Source of the DNA: Burkholderia sp. FERM BP-3421
GTDB taxonomy: Bacteria; Pseudomonadota; Gammaproteobacteria; Burkholderiales; Burkholderiaceae
Direction: 5' to 3'
NCBI RefSeq assembly: GCF_028657905.1
Contig: NZ_CP117781.1
Span: 992,001 to 1,056,000, forward strand
Length of the DNA: 64,000 nt
The translations under genes were made by a program, and so were the position numbers. The notes under the pieces were generated by a model. The model was not told the origin of the DNA, searched no databases, and saw nothing but the letters and a program-made list of their open reading frames with translations. The first letter of the stretch is position 1, and each line of letters starts with the position of its first letter. Shown in pieces: positions 15,531-24,185 of the stretch.

Positions 15531-16292
15531 TCAGTGCTTGAGGCGATACCCGGTGCGGAAGATCCACGCGGTCACCCCGAGCAGGATCGCGAGGAACAGC
15601 AGGGTCGCGGCGAGGCTCAGCCCGACATGCACGTCGGCGAGCCCGTAGAACGACCAGCGGAACCCGGAGATCAGATAGACGATCGGGTTGAACAGCGCGA
15701 CCACGCGCCACGCGGGCGGCAGCATGTCGACCGAGTAGAAGCTGCCGCCGAGAAAGGTGAGCGGCGTGATGATCAGGAGCGGCACCACCTGGAGCTTCTC
15801 GAAGCTGTCGGCCCAGATCCCGATCACGAAGCCGAACAGGCTGAACGTGACCGAGGTGAGCACGAGGAACAGCACCATCCAGAACGGATGCAGGATCTGC
15901 AGCGGCACGAACAGCGTCGCGGTCGCGAGGATGATCAGGCCGAGCACGAGCGATTTGATCGCGGACGCGCCGACATAGGCGATGACGATCTCCCAGTACG
16001 ACACCGGCGCGGACAGCAGCTCGTAGATCGTGCCGATGAAGCGCGGGAAGTAGATCGCGAACGAGGCGTTCGCGATGCTCTGCGACAGCAGCGACAGCAT
16101 GATCAGGCCGGGCACGATGAACGAGCCGTAGCCGATGCCGTTGACGTCGCTGATGCGCGAGCCGATCGCGGAGCCGAACACGACGAAGTACAGCGCCGTG
16201 GAGATCACGGGGGCGATCACGCTCTGCATCAGCGTGCGGCGGGTGCGGCCCATTTCGGCGCGATAGATCGCGCGGAGCGCATGGAAATTCAT
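15531..16292 (-). CDS. ABC-2 type transporter permease (YadH-like)
   Basis: A 253-residue ABC-2 membrane protein with about six hydrophobic segments. The segments FIVPGLIMLSLLSQS, ELLSAPVSYWEIVIAY and TPLTFLGGSFYSVDMLPPAW, then FNPIVYLISGFRW, follow the pattern of E. coli YadH and NodJ-type exporters. Its ATG overlaps the stop of the ATPase gene (ATGA), so the two are cotranslated. Substrate unknown. Confidence 0.88.
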   Translation of the reverse strand: MNFHALRAIYRAEMGRTRRTLMQSVIAPVISTALYFVVFGSAIGSRISDVNGIGYGSFIVPGLIMLSLLSQSIANASFAIYFPRFIGTIYELLSAPVSYWEIVIAYVGASAIKSLVLGLIILATATLFVPLQILHPFWMVLFLVLTSVTFSLFGFVIGIWADSFEKLQVVPLLIITPLTFLGGSFYSVDMLPPAWRVVALFNPIVYLISGFRWSFYGLADVHVGLSLAATLLFLAILLGVTAWIFRTGYRLKH

Positions 16293-17326
16293 CGGGCTTG
16301 CTCCCCGGATGCGCGGTCGCGGCGCGCGCCGACCAGGTTGACGAAGATGTCCTCCAGCGAGCTCTGCGTGGTGCGCAGGTCGCGAAAGCCGATGCCGGCC
16401 GCGCCGAGCGCGTTCAGCAGCGCGACGATGCGGGTCGATTCCTGCTGCGTGTCGTAGGTGTACACCAGCTCCGCGCCGTCGTGCGTGAGTTCGAGGCGGT
16501 AGGCGTCGAGCGCGTCGGGCACGCGCGCGAGCGGCGCGTCGAGCTGCAGCGTCAGCTGCTTCTTGCCGAGCGTGCGCATCAGGTCGGCCTTTTCCTCGAC
16601 CAGCATGATCTCGCCCGCGTTGATGATGCCGATCCGGTCGGCCATCTCCTCGGCTTCGTCGATGTAGTGCGTCGTCAGCACGATCGTCACGCCGCTCGCG
16701 CGCAGCTCGCTGACGAGCCGCCACATGTCGCGCCGCAGCTCGACGTCGACGCCGGCCGTCGGCTCGTCGAGGAACAGGATGCGCGGCTCGTGCGACAAGG
16801 CCTTGGCGATCATCACGCGGCGCTTCATGCCGCCCGACAGCGTGAGCATCTTCGCGTCGCGCTTGTCCCACAGCGACAGATCTTTGAGGATCTTCTCGAT
16901 GAGGGCGGGGTTGGCCGGCTTGCCGAACAGGCCGCGGCTGTAGCTGACGGTCGCGCGCACCGTCTCGAAGGTGTCGGTCGTGAGTTCCTGCGGCACGAGG
17001 CCGATCTGCGCGCGCGCCGCGCGGTAATTGTGCACGATGTCGTGGCCGGCGACCGTCACGCTGCCCTCGGTCGGCGTGACGATGCCGCAGATCGCGCTGA
17101 TCAGCGTGGTCTTGCCCGCGCCGTTCGGCCCGAGCAGCGCGAAGATCTCGCCCGCGCGGATCGCGAGGTTGACCTGGTTCAGCGAGCGCTGGCCGGTCGC
17201 GTAGGTCTTCGAGAGATTCGAAACGGAGAGGATCGTCTGCATGGACTTGGGCGTCGGCGACGGCGCGGTGGGGCTCGGGGCGTCCGCGCACGGACGGGCG
17301 TCTGCAACGTTAGGCGCAGCGGTCAT
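16289..17326 (-). CDS. ABC transporter ATP-binding protein (YadG/NodI-like)
   Basis: A 345-residue ATPase. Walker A GPNGAGKTT, signature LSGGMKRR, Walker B RILFLDEPTAGVD and the switch His in LTTHYIDEAEEMADRIGII are all present. The family core begins at MQTILSVSNLSKTY, which could be a start at 17242, but the ATG at 17326 has GGAAAG close upstream and that at 17242 has nothing, so the longer form with a 28-residue Pro/Ala-rich tail is preferred. Works with the permease at 15531-16292 as an exporter of the YadGH/NodIJ class. Confidence 0.9.
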   Translation of the reverse strand: MTAAPNVADARPCADAPSPTAPSPTPKSMQTILSVSNLSKTYATGQRSLNQVNLAIRAGEIFALLGPNGAGKTTLISAICGIVTPTEGSVTVAGHDIVHNYRAARAQIGLVPQELTTDTFETVRATVSYSRGLFGKPANPALIEKILKDLSLWDKRDAKMLTLSGGMKRRVMIAKALSHEPRILFLDEPTAGVDVELRRDMWRLVSELRASGVTIVLTTHYIDEAEEMADRIGIINAGEIMLVEEKADLMRTLGKKQLTLQLDAPLARVPDALDAYRLELTHDGAELVYTYDTQQESTRIVALLNALGAAGIGFRDLRTTQSSLEDIFVNLVGARRDRASGEQAR

Positions 17327-17543
17327 AAGCTTTCCAGCGGGAGCGGGATCGCTATCTTAACAACGGGTTCGGGGATTTGCCGATCTGGTGAAAACACCGT
17401 CCGGTTGTTCGGGAAAGGCGAACGATGGAGGAGGTTGGGTGGGATTTGTTGAATGCCGGCGCGCAATGGCCGGCAAGGTGGGCGGGGGCGTCGTGCATCA
17501 GGCGACGTGCAGCAGGCGGTGTGCCACCCGCGCCGCGGCCGGC

Positions 17544-17568
17544 GCGCGGGCGCATGACGCGCCCGCGC
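17544..17568 (-). terminator. GC-rich hairpin after betA
   Basis: A perfect 10-bp stem GCGCGGGCGC / GCGCCCGCGC with the loop ATGAC lies 12 bases beyond the betA stop. It lacks a T-run on the minus strand but is the best candidate for the end of the betIBA transcript. Confidence 0.45.
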
Positions 17569-17579
17569 GGGGTTCCGGC

Positions 17580-19277
17580 TTACACGACCTGCGGCGCCCG
17601 CATGGGCGCCTTGCTGCGCGCGGGCGCGCCGTTCGCGACGTAGTAGGCCGCGTTCGAACGCGCGAGCGGGGCGCGCCCGCGGATCCGGTCGGCGATCTTC
17701 TCCGCGATCATGATGGTCGGCGCGTTCAGGTTGCCGGTCGTGATGATCGGCATGATCGACGCGTCGACGACGCGCAGCCCTTCGAGACCGTGCACGCGCC
17801 CTTCGTGATCGACGACTGAAAGGTCGTCGTAACCCATCTTGCACGAGCAGGACGGGTGGAACGCGGTCTCGGCGCGATCGCGCACGAACGCATCGAGTTC
17901 GGCGTCGCTCGTCAGCTGCGCGCCGGGATTCAGCTCCTCGCCGCGATAACGGTCGAGCGCGGGCTGGCGCATGATCTCGCGGGTCGCGCGGATCGCGTCG
18001 CGGAACTCGCGCCAGTCGAGCGGCTCGGCCATGTAGTTGAACAGGATGCTCGGGTGCGCGTGCGGATCGCGCGAGCGCAGCTTCACGCGGCCGCGGCTCG
18101 GCGAGCGCATCGAGCCGACGTGGGCCTGGAAGCCGTGCATGTCGATCGCGTTCGAGCCGTTGTAGTTGATCGCGACGGGAAGGAAGTGATACTGGATGTT
18201 CGGCCAGGGGTCGTCGTCGCGGGTGCGGATGAAGCCGCCCGCCTCGAAGTGGTTGCTCGCGCCGATGCCGGTGCCGTTGAGCATCCATTCGAGCCCGATC
18301 CGGGGCTGGTTGTGCAGCTTGAGCGCCGGGTACAGCGAGACCGGTTCCTTGCACGCGTACTGGATGTACATCTCCAGGTGGTCCTGCAGGTTCCGGCCGA
18401 CGCCGGGCAGGTCGAGCACCACCGGGATGTCGAGTTCGGCGAGCCACGCGCCGGGGCCGACGCCCGAGCGTTGCAGCAACTGCGGCGAGGCGATCGCGCC
18501 GCTGCACACCAGCACTTCGCGGCGCGCGTGCGCGGTGAGGCGCGTGTCGCCGCGCAGGAATTCGACGCCCGTCGCGCGCTTGCCGGAGAACAGGATGCGA
18601 TCGGCCAGCGCGTGCGTGACGATGCTCAGGTTCGGGCGCGGGCGCGCCTGGTCGAGGTAGCCGCGCGCGGTCGACGCGCGGCGGCCGCGCGGCGTGACGG
18701 TGCGGTCCATCGGGCCGAAGCCTTCCTGCCGGTAGCCGTTCAGGTCGTCGGTGCGCGGGTAGCCGGCCTGCACGCCGGCCTCGACCATCGCCTCGAACAG
18801 CGGATTGACGCCGGGCCGGCTCGTGGCGACCGAGACCGGGCCGTCGCCGCCGTGATAGTCGTTGGGGCCGGCGTCGCGGGTTTCCGCCTTGCGGAAGTAG
18901 GGCAGGCAGTCGAGGTAGGTCCAGTCCTCCAGGCCCTTGTGCTGCGCCCAGCCGTCGTAGTCGAGCGCGTTGCCGCGGATGTAGCACATGCCGTTGATCA
19001 GCGAGGAGCCGCCGAGCCCCTTGCCGCGCCCGCACTCCATGCGGCGGTTGTTCATGTGCGGCTCGGGGTCGGTCTCGTAGGCCCAGTTGTAGCGGCGGCC
19101 CTGCAGCGGGAAGGCCAGCGCGGCCGGCATCTGGGTGCGGAAATCGAACCGGTGGTCGGGGCCGCCCGCCTCCAGCAGCAGCACCGTGACGTCCGGATCC
19201 TCGGTCAGGCGCGTGGCGAGCACATTGCCCGCCGAGCCCGCGCCGCAGATGATGTAGTCGTATTCGCGTATCGTCAC
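17580..19277 (-). CDS. betA: Choline dehydrogenase
   Basis: A 565-residue GMC flavoprotein that oxidises choline to betaine aldehyde (and on to glycine betaine) at the membrane. The FAD-binding start YDYIICGAGSAGNVLATRL, the GMC signatures CGRGKGLGGSSLINGMCYIRGN (quoted in part: GKGLGGSSLINGM) and CSGAIASPQLLQRSGVGP, and the active-site segment FHPSCSCKMG with VVDASIMP are all present. Length equals the usual BetA. The start is GTG at 19277, preceded by GAGGAGGA at good spacing. It is the last gene of betI-betB-betA, 13 bases after betB. Confidence 0.96.
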   Translation of the reverse strand: MTIREYDYIICGAGSAGNVLATRLTEDPDVTVLLLEAGGPDHRFDFRTQMPAALAFPLQGRRYNWAYETDPEPHMNNRRMECGRGKGLGGSSLINGMCYIRGNALDYDGWAQHKGLEDWTYLDCLPYFRKAETRDAGPNDYHGGDGPVSVATSRPGVNPLFEAMVEAGVQAGYPRTDDLNGYRQEGFGPMDRTVTPRGRRASTARGYLDQARPRPNLSIVTHALADRILFSGKRATGVEFLRGDTRLTAHARREVLVCSGAIASPQLLQRSGVGPGAWLAELDIPVVLDLPGVGRNLQDHLEMYIQYACKEPVSLYPALKLHNQPRIGLEWMLNGTGIGASNHFEAGGFIRTRDDDPWPNIQYHFLPVAINYNGSNAIDMHGFQAHVGSMRSPSRGRVKLRSRDPHAHPSILFNYMAEPLDWREFRDAIRATREIMRQPALDRYRGEELNPGAQLTSDAELDAFVRDRAETAFHPSCSCKMGYDDLSVVDHEGRVHGLEGLRVVDASIMPIITTGNLNAPTIMIAEKIADRIRGRAPLARSNAAYYVANGAPARSKAPMRAPQVV

Positions 19278-19290
19278 GTCGCGCTCCTCC

Positions 19291-20760
19291 TCAGAATACC
19301 GGCTGGTAGCGGCCCAGCTCGACCTGCACCGACTTGATCCGGGTGTAGTGCTCGAGCGTCGTGATGCCGTTCTCGCGGCCGACGCCCGACTGCTTGTAGC
19401 CGCCGACCGGCATTTCCGCCGGCGATTCGCCCCAGGTGTTGATCCAGCAGATGCCCGCTTCGAGGCGATGGATCGCGCGGTGCGCGCGCGCGAGATTCTC
19501 GGTGACGACGCCCGCCGCGAGCCCGTACTCGGTGTCGTTCGCGCGCGCGATCGCCTCGTCCTCGGTCTCGAATTCGAGCACGCTCATCACCGGCCCGAAG
19601 ATTTCCTCGCGGACGATCTTCATGTCGTCGCGGCAGTCGCCGAACACGGTCGGCGCGACGTACTGGCCCTGCGCGAAGTGGCCGTCGACGAGGCGTTCGC
19701 CGCCCGCGAGCAGCCTGGCGCCCTCGGTCTTGCCGCTCGCGATGTAGGCGAGCACCTTGTCGAGCTGCGCGGCGCTCGCGAGCGGGCCGAAGTTGGTGTC
19801 CGGATCGGACGGCCTGCCCACGCGGATGCGCTCGACCCGTTCGAGCACGCGCGCGACGAAGGCATCCTTCACCGCGCGCTGCACGAACACGCGCGTGCCG
19901 TTCGTGCACACCTGGCCCGCGCTGAAGAAGTTCGCGGTGACCGCGATGTCGGCCGCGCGATCGAGGTCGGCGTCGTCGAACACGATGAGCGGCGACTTGC
20001 CGCCGAGCTCCATCGTCACTTCCTTCAGCGAGGACGCGCCCGCGAGCGACATCACCTTCTTGCCGGTCTCGACGCCGCCCGTGAACGACACCTTGGCGAT
20101 GCCCGGATGCGCGGTCAACAGCGCGCCGGCCGAGCCGTCGCCCTGCACGACGTTGAACACGCCGGGCGGCACGCCGGCCTCGGTGTAGATCTCCGCGAGC
20201 TTGAGCGCCGACAGCGGCGTGACCTCGCTCGGCTTGAAGATCATCGCGTTGCCGGCCGCGAGCGCGGGCGCGCTTTTCCAGCATGCGATCTGGATCGGGT
20301 AGTTCCATGCGCCGATGCCCGCGCACACGCCGAGCGGCTCGCGCCGCGTGTAGACGAACGATTCGGGGCGCAGCGGCACCTGCAGGCCTTCGAGCGCGGT
20401 CGCGAGGCCCGCGTAGTACTCGATCACGTCGGCGCCGGTGACGATGTCGACCGCGCGTGTCTCGGCGAGCGGCTTGCCGGTGTCGCGCATTTCAAGCTCG
20501 GCGAGCGCGTCGTTGTGCGCGCGCAGCAGCTCGACCGCGCGGCGCAGGATGCGCGAGCGCTGCATCGCGGTCAGCGCGGCCCAGGCGCGCTGGCCTTCCC
20601 GCGCGGACGCGACGGCGCGGTCGACGTCGGCGGCGCTCGCCTGCTGGACCGTGGCGAGCCGCTCGCCGGTGGCGGGGTCGAACGTGTCGAAGGTGGCGCC
20701 ACCCGTGGCGTCGACGTATTCGCCGCCGATGTAGAGACGTTGCAGACCGTAGACAGACAT
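19291..20760 (-). CDS. betB: Betaine aldehyde dehydrogenase
   Basis: A 489-residue NAD(P)-dependent aldehyde dehydrogenase that turns betaine aldehyde into glycine betaine. It carries VTMELGGKSPLIVFDDADLD with the general-base Glu, and FSAGQVCTNGTRVFVQ with the catalytic Cys about 34 residues later, and the betaine-specific WNYPIQIACWKSAPALAAGN. ATG at 20760 follows AAGGAGCTC. It sits between betI and betA in the same direction. Confidence 0.96.
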   Translation of the reverse strand: MSVYGLQRLYIGGEYVDATGGATFDTFDPATGERLATVQQASAADVDRAVASAREGQRAWAALTAMQRSRILRRAVELLRAHNDALAELEMRDTGKPLAETRAVDIVTGADVIEYYAGLATALEGLQVPLRPESFVYTRREPLGVCAGIGAWNYPIQIACWKSAPALAAGNAMIFKPSEVTPLSALKLAEIYTEAGVPPGVFNVVQGDGSAGALLTAHPGIAKVSFTGGVETGKKVMSLAGASSLKEVTMELGGKSPLIVFDDADLDRAADIAVTANFFSAGQVCTNGTRVFVQRAVKDAFVARVLERVERIRVGRPSDPDTNFGPLASAAQLDKVLAYIASGKTEGARLLAGGERLVDGHFAQGQYVAPTVFGDCRDDMKIVREEIFGPVMSVLEFETEDEAIARANDTEYGLAAGVVTENLARAHRAIHRLEAGICWINTWGESPAEMPVGGYKQSGVGRENGITTLEHYTRIKSVQVELGRYQPVF

Positions 20761-20792
20761 GGAGAGCTCCTTCTTGAGTGGCGAGCTGAGCG

Positions 20793-21380
20793 TCACGCGT
20801 GCGGCGCGAGCAGCAGGTCGATGTAGTCGTTGGCGAGCCGCAGCGCGGCCCGGGTGTCGATCGGTTCGCCGGCGAGCGCGCCGCGCAGCCACAGCCCGTC
20901 GATCAGCGCGGCGAGCCCGCTCGCGGCCTGGCGCGCCCGGGGGCGCGACAGCGCGCGGCCGAACTCGGCGCTCAGGTTCGAATGGAGCCGCCGCGTGTTG
21001 ACGCGCTGCAGCCGCTTGAGCGCCGGCTCGTGCATGCTCTGCGACCAGAACGCGAGCCAGGTTTTCATCACGGGCGCGCTGACCTGGGTCGCATCGAAAT
21101 TCGCGGCGACGATCGCGCGCAGCCGGGCGCGCGGGTCGTTGCGCGCGGCGCGGCGGCGGCGCGCCGTGGCGGTCGACAGATCGCGCAGCACGTGCCGCAT
21201 GGTGGCTTCGAGCAGGCCGTCCTTGTCGCCGAAATAGTGGCTGACGATGCCGGTCGAGATGTTCGCGCGCTGCGCGACGGAGGCGAGCGTGGTGCCGGGC
21301 AGGCCGGCTTCGTCGATCGTGCGCAGGGTGGCTTCGATCAGCTGCGCGCGGCGCACTTCGCGCATTCCGAGTTTCGGCAT
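20793..21380 (-). CDS. betI: TetR-family repressor of choline genes
   Basis: A 195-residue TetR-type repressor. The helix-turn-helix GTTLASVAQRANISTGIVSH with YFGDKDGLLEATMR is that of BetI, which releases the bet operon when choline binds. It is first of the betIBA unit, 32 bases before betB, with AAAGGAG before its ATG. The operator at 21431-21460 lies 50 bases upstream, so it should repress its own operon. Confidence 0.95.
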   Translation of the reverse strand: MPKLGMREVRRAQLIEATLRTIDEAGLPGTTLASVAQRANISTGIVSHYFGDKDGLLEATMRHVLRDLSTATARRRRAARNDPRARLRAIVAANFDATQVSAPVMKTWLAFWSQSMHEPALKRLQRVNTRRLHSNLSAEFGRALSRPRARQAASGLAALIDGLWLRGALAGEPIDTRAALRLANDYIDLLLAPHA

Positions 21381-21430
21381 GGCGAGCTCCTTTGCGCGGG
21401 GCAGGTTGACGAGAACCGGCAGGATAGCGG

Positions 21431-21460
21431 TTTTTTATTGATCGTTCAATCAATAAAAAA
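21431..21460. promoter_or_regulatory. BetI-type operator
   Basis: TTTTTTATTGA and TCAATAAAAAA are perfect 11-bp inverted arms around eight bases; the inner sequence ATTGATCGTTCAAT resembles published BetI boxes. The AT-rich element is placed between betI and the divergent fdhA gene, so it may affect both. A terminator is unlikely at this position, upstream of two starts. Confidence 0.75.
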
Positions 21461-21617
21461 CGAACGGGACCCCGGCCCGGCGGGCGCGGATGTCGGCGCC
21501 GGCCAAGCGCGCGTCGGTTTTTGCACGGTGGCGGAGCGGGGCGCGGACTACCCTCAGTGGGCGAGCCGCGGCGCGCCGCGGCGGGATGCGAAGCCAACGA
21601 GACATGGAGACAATGCG

Positions 21618-22817
21618 ATGAGCAGCAACCGAGGTGTCGTGTATCAGGGGCCGGGCAAGGTCGAGGTGCAGGCGATCGACTATCCGAGGATGGTCGATCC
21701 GAGCGGCCGGGCGATCGGCCACGGCGTGGTCCTGAAGGTCGTCAGCACCAACATCTGCGGTTCGGACCAGCACATGGTGCGCGGCCGCACGACCGCGCCC
21801 GTCGGCCTCGTGCTCGGGCACGAGATCACCGGCGAGGTGATCGAGGTGGGCCGCGACGTCGAGACGCTGAAGATCGGCGACATCGTGTCGGTGCCGTTCA
21901 ACGTCGCGTGCGGACGCTGCGCGATGTGCCGCGAGCAGCATACCGGGGTGTGCCTGAACGTGAATCCGGCGCGCGCGGGCGGCGCGTACGGCTACGTCGA
22001 CATGGGCGGCTGGATCGGCGGGCAGGCGGAATACGTGCTCGTGCCCTACGCGGACTTCAACCTGCTGAAATTCCCGGACCGCGATCGCGCGCTGGAAAAG
22101 ATCCGCGACCTCACCTGCCTGTCCGACATCCTGCCCACCGGCTATCACGGCGCGGTGTCGGCCGGCGTGAAGCCCGGGTCGACCGTGTACATCGCGGGCG
22201 CGGGCCCGGTCGGGATGGCGGCGGCCGCGTCGGCGCGCCTGCTCGGCGCGGCCGTGACGATCGTCGGCGACATGAACGCGGAGCGGCTCGCGCATGCGAA
22301 GGCGATGGGCTTCGAGGTGGTCGACCTGTCGAAGGATGCGACGCTCGGCGAGCAGATCGCGCAGATCCTCGGCACGCCCGAGATCGACTGCGCGGTCGAC
22401 TGCGTCGGCTTCGAGGCGCACGGCCACGGCTCGGCCGGGCATGCGGAGGAAGCGCCGGCCACGGTGCTGAATTCGCTGATGGAGATCACCCGGCCCGCCG
22501 GCGCGATCGGCATTCCGGGCCTCTACGTGACGGACGATCCGGGCGCGAAGGACAAGGCCGCGCAGCACGGCAGCCTGAGCATCCGCCTGGGCCTCGGCTG
22601 GGCGAAGTCGCATTCGTTCTTCACGGGCCAGACACCGGTGCTCAAGTACAACCGCAACCTGATGCAGGCGATCCTGTACGACCGGCTGCCGATCGCGGAG
22701 ATCGTCAACGTGACGGTGATCTCGCTCGATCAGGCGCCGGACGGCTACCGGAAGTTCGACGGCGGCGCGCCGCGCAAGTTCGTGATCGATCCGCACGGGA
22801 TGCTGAACGCCGCGTGA
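21618..22817 (+). CDS. fdhA: Glutathione-independent formaldehyde dehydrogenase
   Basis: A 399-residue zinc alcohol dehydrogenase of the NAD-dependent formaldehyde dismutase/dehydrogenase group. Catalytic zinc ligands lie in NICGSDQHMV and LGHEITGEV, structural zinc in CGRCAMCREQHTGVC, and the nucleotide fold in GAGPVGMAAAASARLLG. It oxidises formaldehyde released when dimethylglycine and sarcosine are demethylated, which explains its place opposite betIBA and near the betaine genes. Confidence 0.92.
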   Translation: MSSNRGVVYQGPGKVEVQAIDYPRMVDPSGRAIGHGVVLKVVSTNICGSDQHMVRGRTTAPVGLVLGHEITGEVIEVGRDVETLKIGDIVSVPFNVACGRCAMCREQHTGVCLNVNPARAGGAYGYVDMGGWIGGQAEYVLVPYADFNLLKFPDRDRALEKIRDLTCLSDILPTGYHGAVSAGVKPGSTVYIAGAGPVGMAAAASARLLGAAVTIVGDMNAERLAHAKAMGFEVVDLSKDATLGEQIAQILGTPEIDCAVDCVGFEAHGHGSAGHAEEAPATVLNSLMEITRPAGAIGIPGLYVTDDPGAKDKAAQHGSLSIRLGLGWAKSHSFFTGQTPVLKYNRNLMQAILYDRLPIAEIVNVTVISLDQAPDGYRKFDGGAPRKFVIDPHGMLNAA

Positions 22818-22823
22818 CGCGGC

Positions 22824-22853
22824 GGCCGCCGTCCGCGCCTGCGCGCGGCGGCC
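22824..22853. terminator. Hairpin between convergent fdhA and glycosyltransferase genes
   Basis: GGCCGCCG and CGGCGGCC pair over a 14-base loop in the 37-base gap between two convergent stops. It could end transcription from both sides, though no T-run is present. Confidence 0.35.
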
Positions 22854-22854
22854 T

Positions 22855-24132
22855 TCAGCCGCGCAGCCGCAGGCCCGGCTCGCCGCCCGCGGCCAGCGCG
22901 GCCGCCATCGCGTCGAGCGGGCCCTGCCAGTCGCCGAGGGTGGTCTGCCGGAACAGCCGCATCGTCGGATACCACGGCGTATGGCGCTGGCAGTCGAGCC
23001 AGCGGCTGTCGCCCGCCTGCGACAGCATCAGCCACACGGGCCGGCCCATCGCGCCCGCGAGGTGGGCGGTGCCGGTGTCGATCGACACCAGCAGGTCGAG
23101 CGCGCCGAGCGCGGCGGCCGTCTCCGCGAACGAGCGCAGCGACGGCGCGAGATCGACGATGCCGTATTGCGCGTAGAGCGCGCGTTCGTCGTCGTCGAGC
23201 GCGCCGACCTGCAAGGCATGGAAGCGATAGCCGGGCGTGCGCAGCAGCGGCTCCAGCGCGCGCAGCGGCAGCGAGCGGAACGGCTCGTGGCGCACGCCGG
23301 TGCCGCTGCGCCACACGAGCCCGACGTTCACCACACCCGGAACCGGCGCGAGCGCCGCGCGCAGCGGCTCGGGCAGCGCCTCGGCGGGCGGCGTCGGGAT
23401 ATACGGCGCGGCCTGCGCGGGAAAGTAGGGGTTCGACTGGTAGCGCGCGAACAGGTTGAACACCCAGGTCACGCAGTCGCATTCGTCGGGCAGCGTGCCG
23501 AGGTCGCTCGCCATGCGGATGCAGTCGTCCTCCGGCAGCACGCCGCGCACCGCGTCGACGATCTGCACGTGCACCGCGCGCGCGCCTTCCGCCTTCAGCT
23601 GCTGGAAGTAGCGCGCGTACATGAACAGGTCGCCGACCCCGCCCTCCATCAGCACCAGCACGCGCTTGCCCACGACCGGCTCGTCGTGGCCGAGGAACTT
23701 GGCCTTCGCCCACGCGTATTCGCCGGGGTCGCGCACCGGGTAGAGCGTATCGACGATCTGGTCGCGCCACGCGAGGTCGCGGATCTCGCGGTACAACGTG
23801 TGCGCCTCGTGGTACTTGCCCTGCCCGTACCGCGCGATCGTCAGCTCGAACTTGACGACATACAGGTTCGGGTCGTGCGCGAGCCCGGGCAGCGCGCGGG
23901 ACAGCAGCTGCTCCGCCTGCGCGAACTGGCCGAGGAAGTTCATCTCGACGCCCAACTGCGCGAGACTCAGCGGCGCGTCGTCCGCGTCGGCCCAGTGCAG
24001 CACGACGCGGATCGCCTCCTGCGCATGGCCGCGCGTGCGCAGCTCGCGCGCGAGCCCCACGGCGCTCAGGCAGCCGGGATGCTTAAGGTAGGCGGTGTAG
24101 GCGCGGCTGAGCGGGTCGGACGAAGTAGACAC
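22855..24132 (-). CDS. TPR/glycosyltransferase family 9-like protein
   Basis: A 425-residue protein. The first 140 residues are helical and repetitive (LGVEMNFLGQFAQAEQLLSR is one TPR-like unit); the rest resembles glycosyltransferase family 9 or the C-terminal part of TPR-glycosyltransferase fusions, with VLVLMEGGVGDLFMYARYF, VNVGLVWRSGTG, and the SIDTGTAHLAGAMGRPVWLM motif typical of GT9 nucleotide-sugar sites. The start is GTG at 24132 with no strong ribosome site. It separates fdhA and gbdR and has no obvious link to betaine metabolism; function unknown. Confidence 0.75.
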   Translation of the reverse strand: MSTSSDPLSRAYTAYLKHPGCLSAVGLARELRTRGHAQEAIRVVLHWADADDAPLSLAQLGVEMNFLGQFAQAEQLLSRALPGLAHDPNLYVVKFELTIARYGQGKYHEAHTLYREIRDLAWRDQIVDTLYPVRDPGEYAWAKAKFLGHDEPVVGKRVLVLMEGGVGDLFMYARYFQQLKAEGARAVHVQIVDAVRGVLPEDDCIRMASDLGTLPDECDCVTWVFNLFARYQSNPYFPAQAAPYIPTPPAEALPEPLRAALAPVPGVVNVGLVWRSGTGVRHEPFRSLPLRALEPLLRTPGYRFHALQVGALDDDERALYAQYGIVDLAPSLRSFAETAAALGALDLLVSIDTGTAHLAGAMGRPVWLMLSQAGDSRWLDCQRHTPWYPTMRLFRQTTLGDWQGPLDAMAAALAAGGEPGLRLRG

Positions 24133-24185
24133 GGATATGGACTCGGTTGCGGGCTGCCGCCCGCGCGAGGCCGAGCCTCGGTGGG

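Noticed and set aside
21431..21460. AT-rich hairpin as a terminator
   Set aside because: It lies between two divergent genes upstream of both starts, and its inner sequence fits a BetI site.
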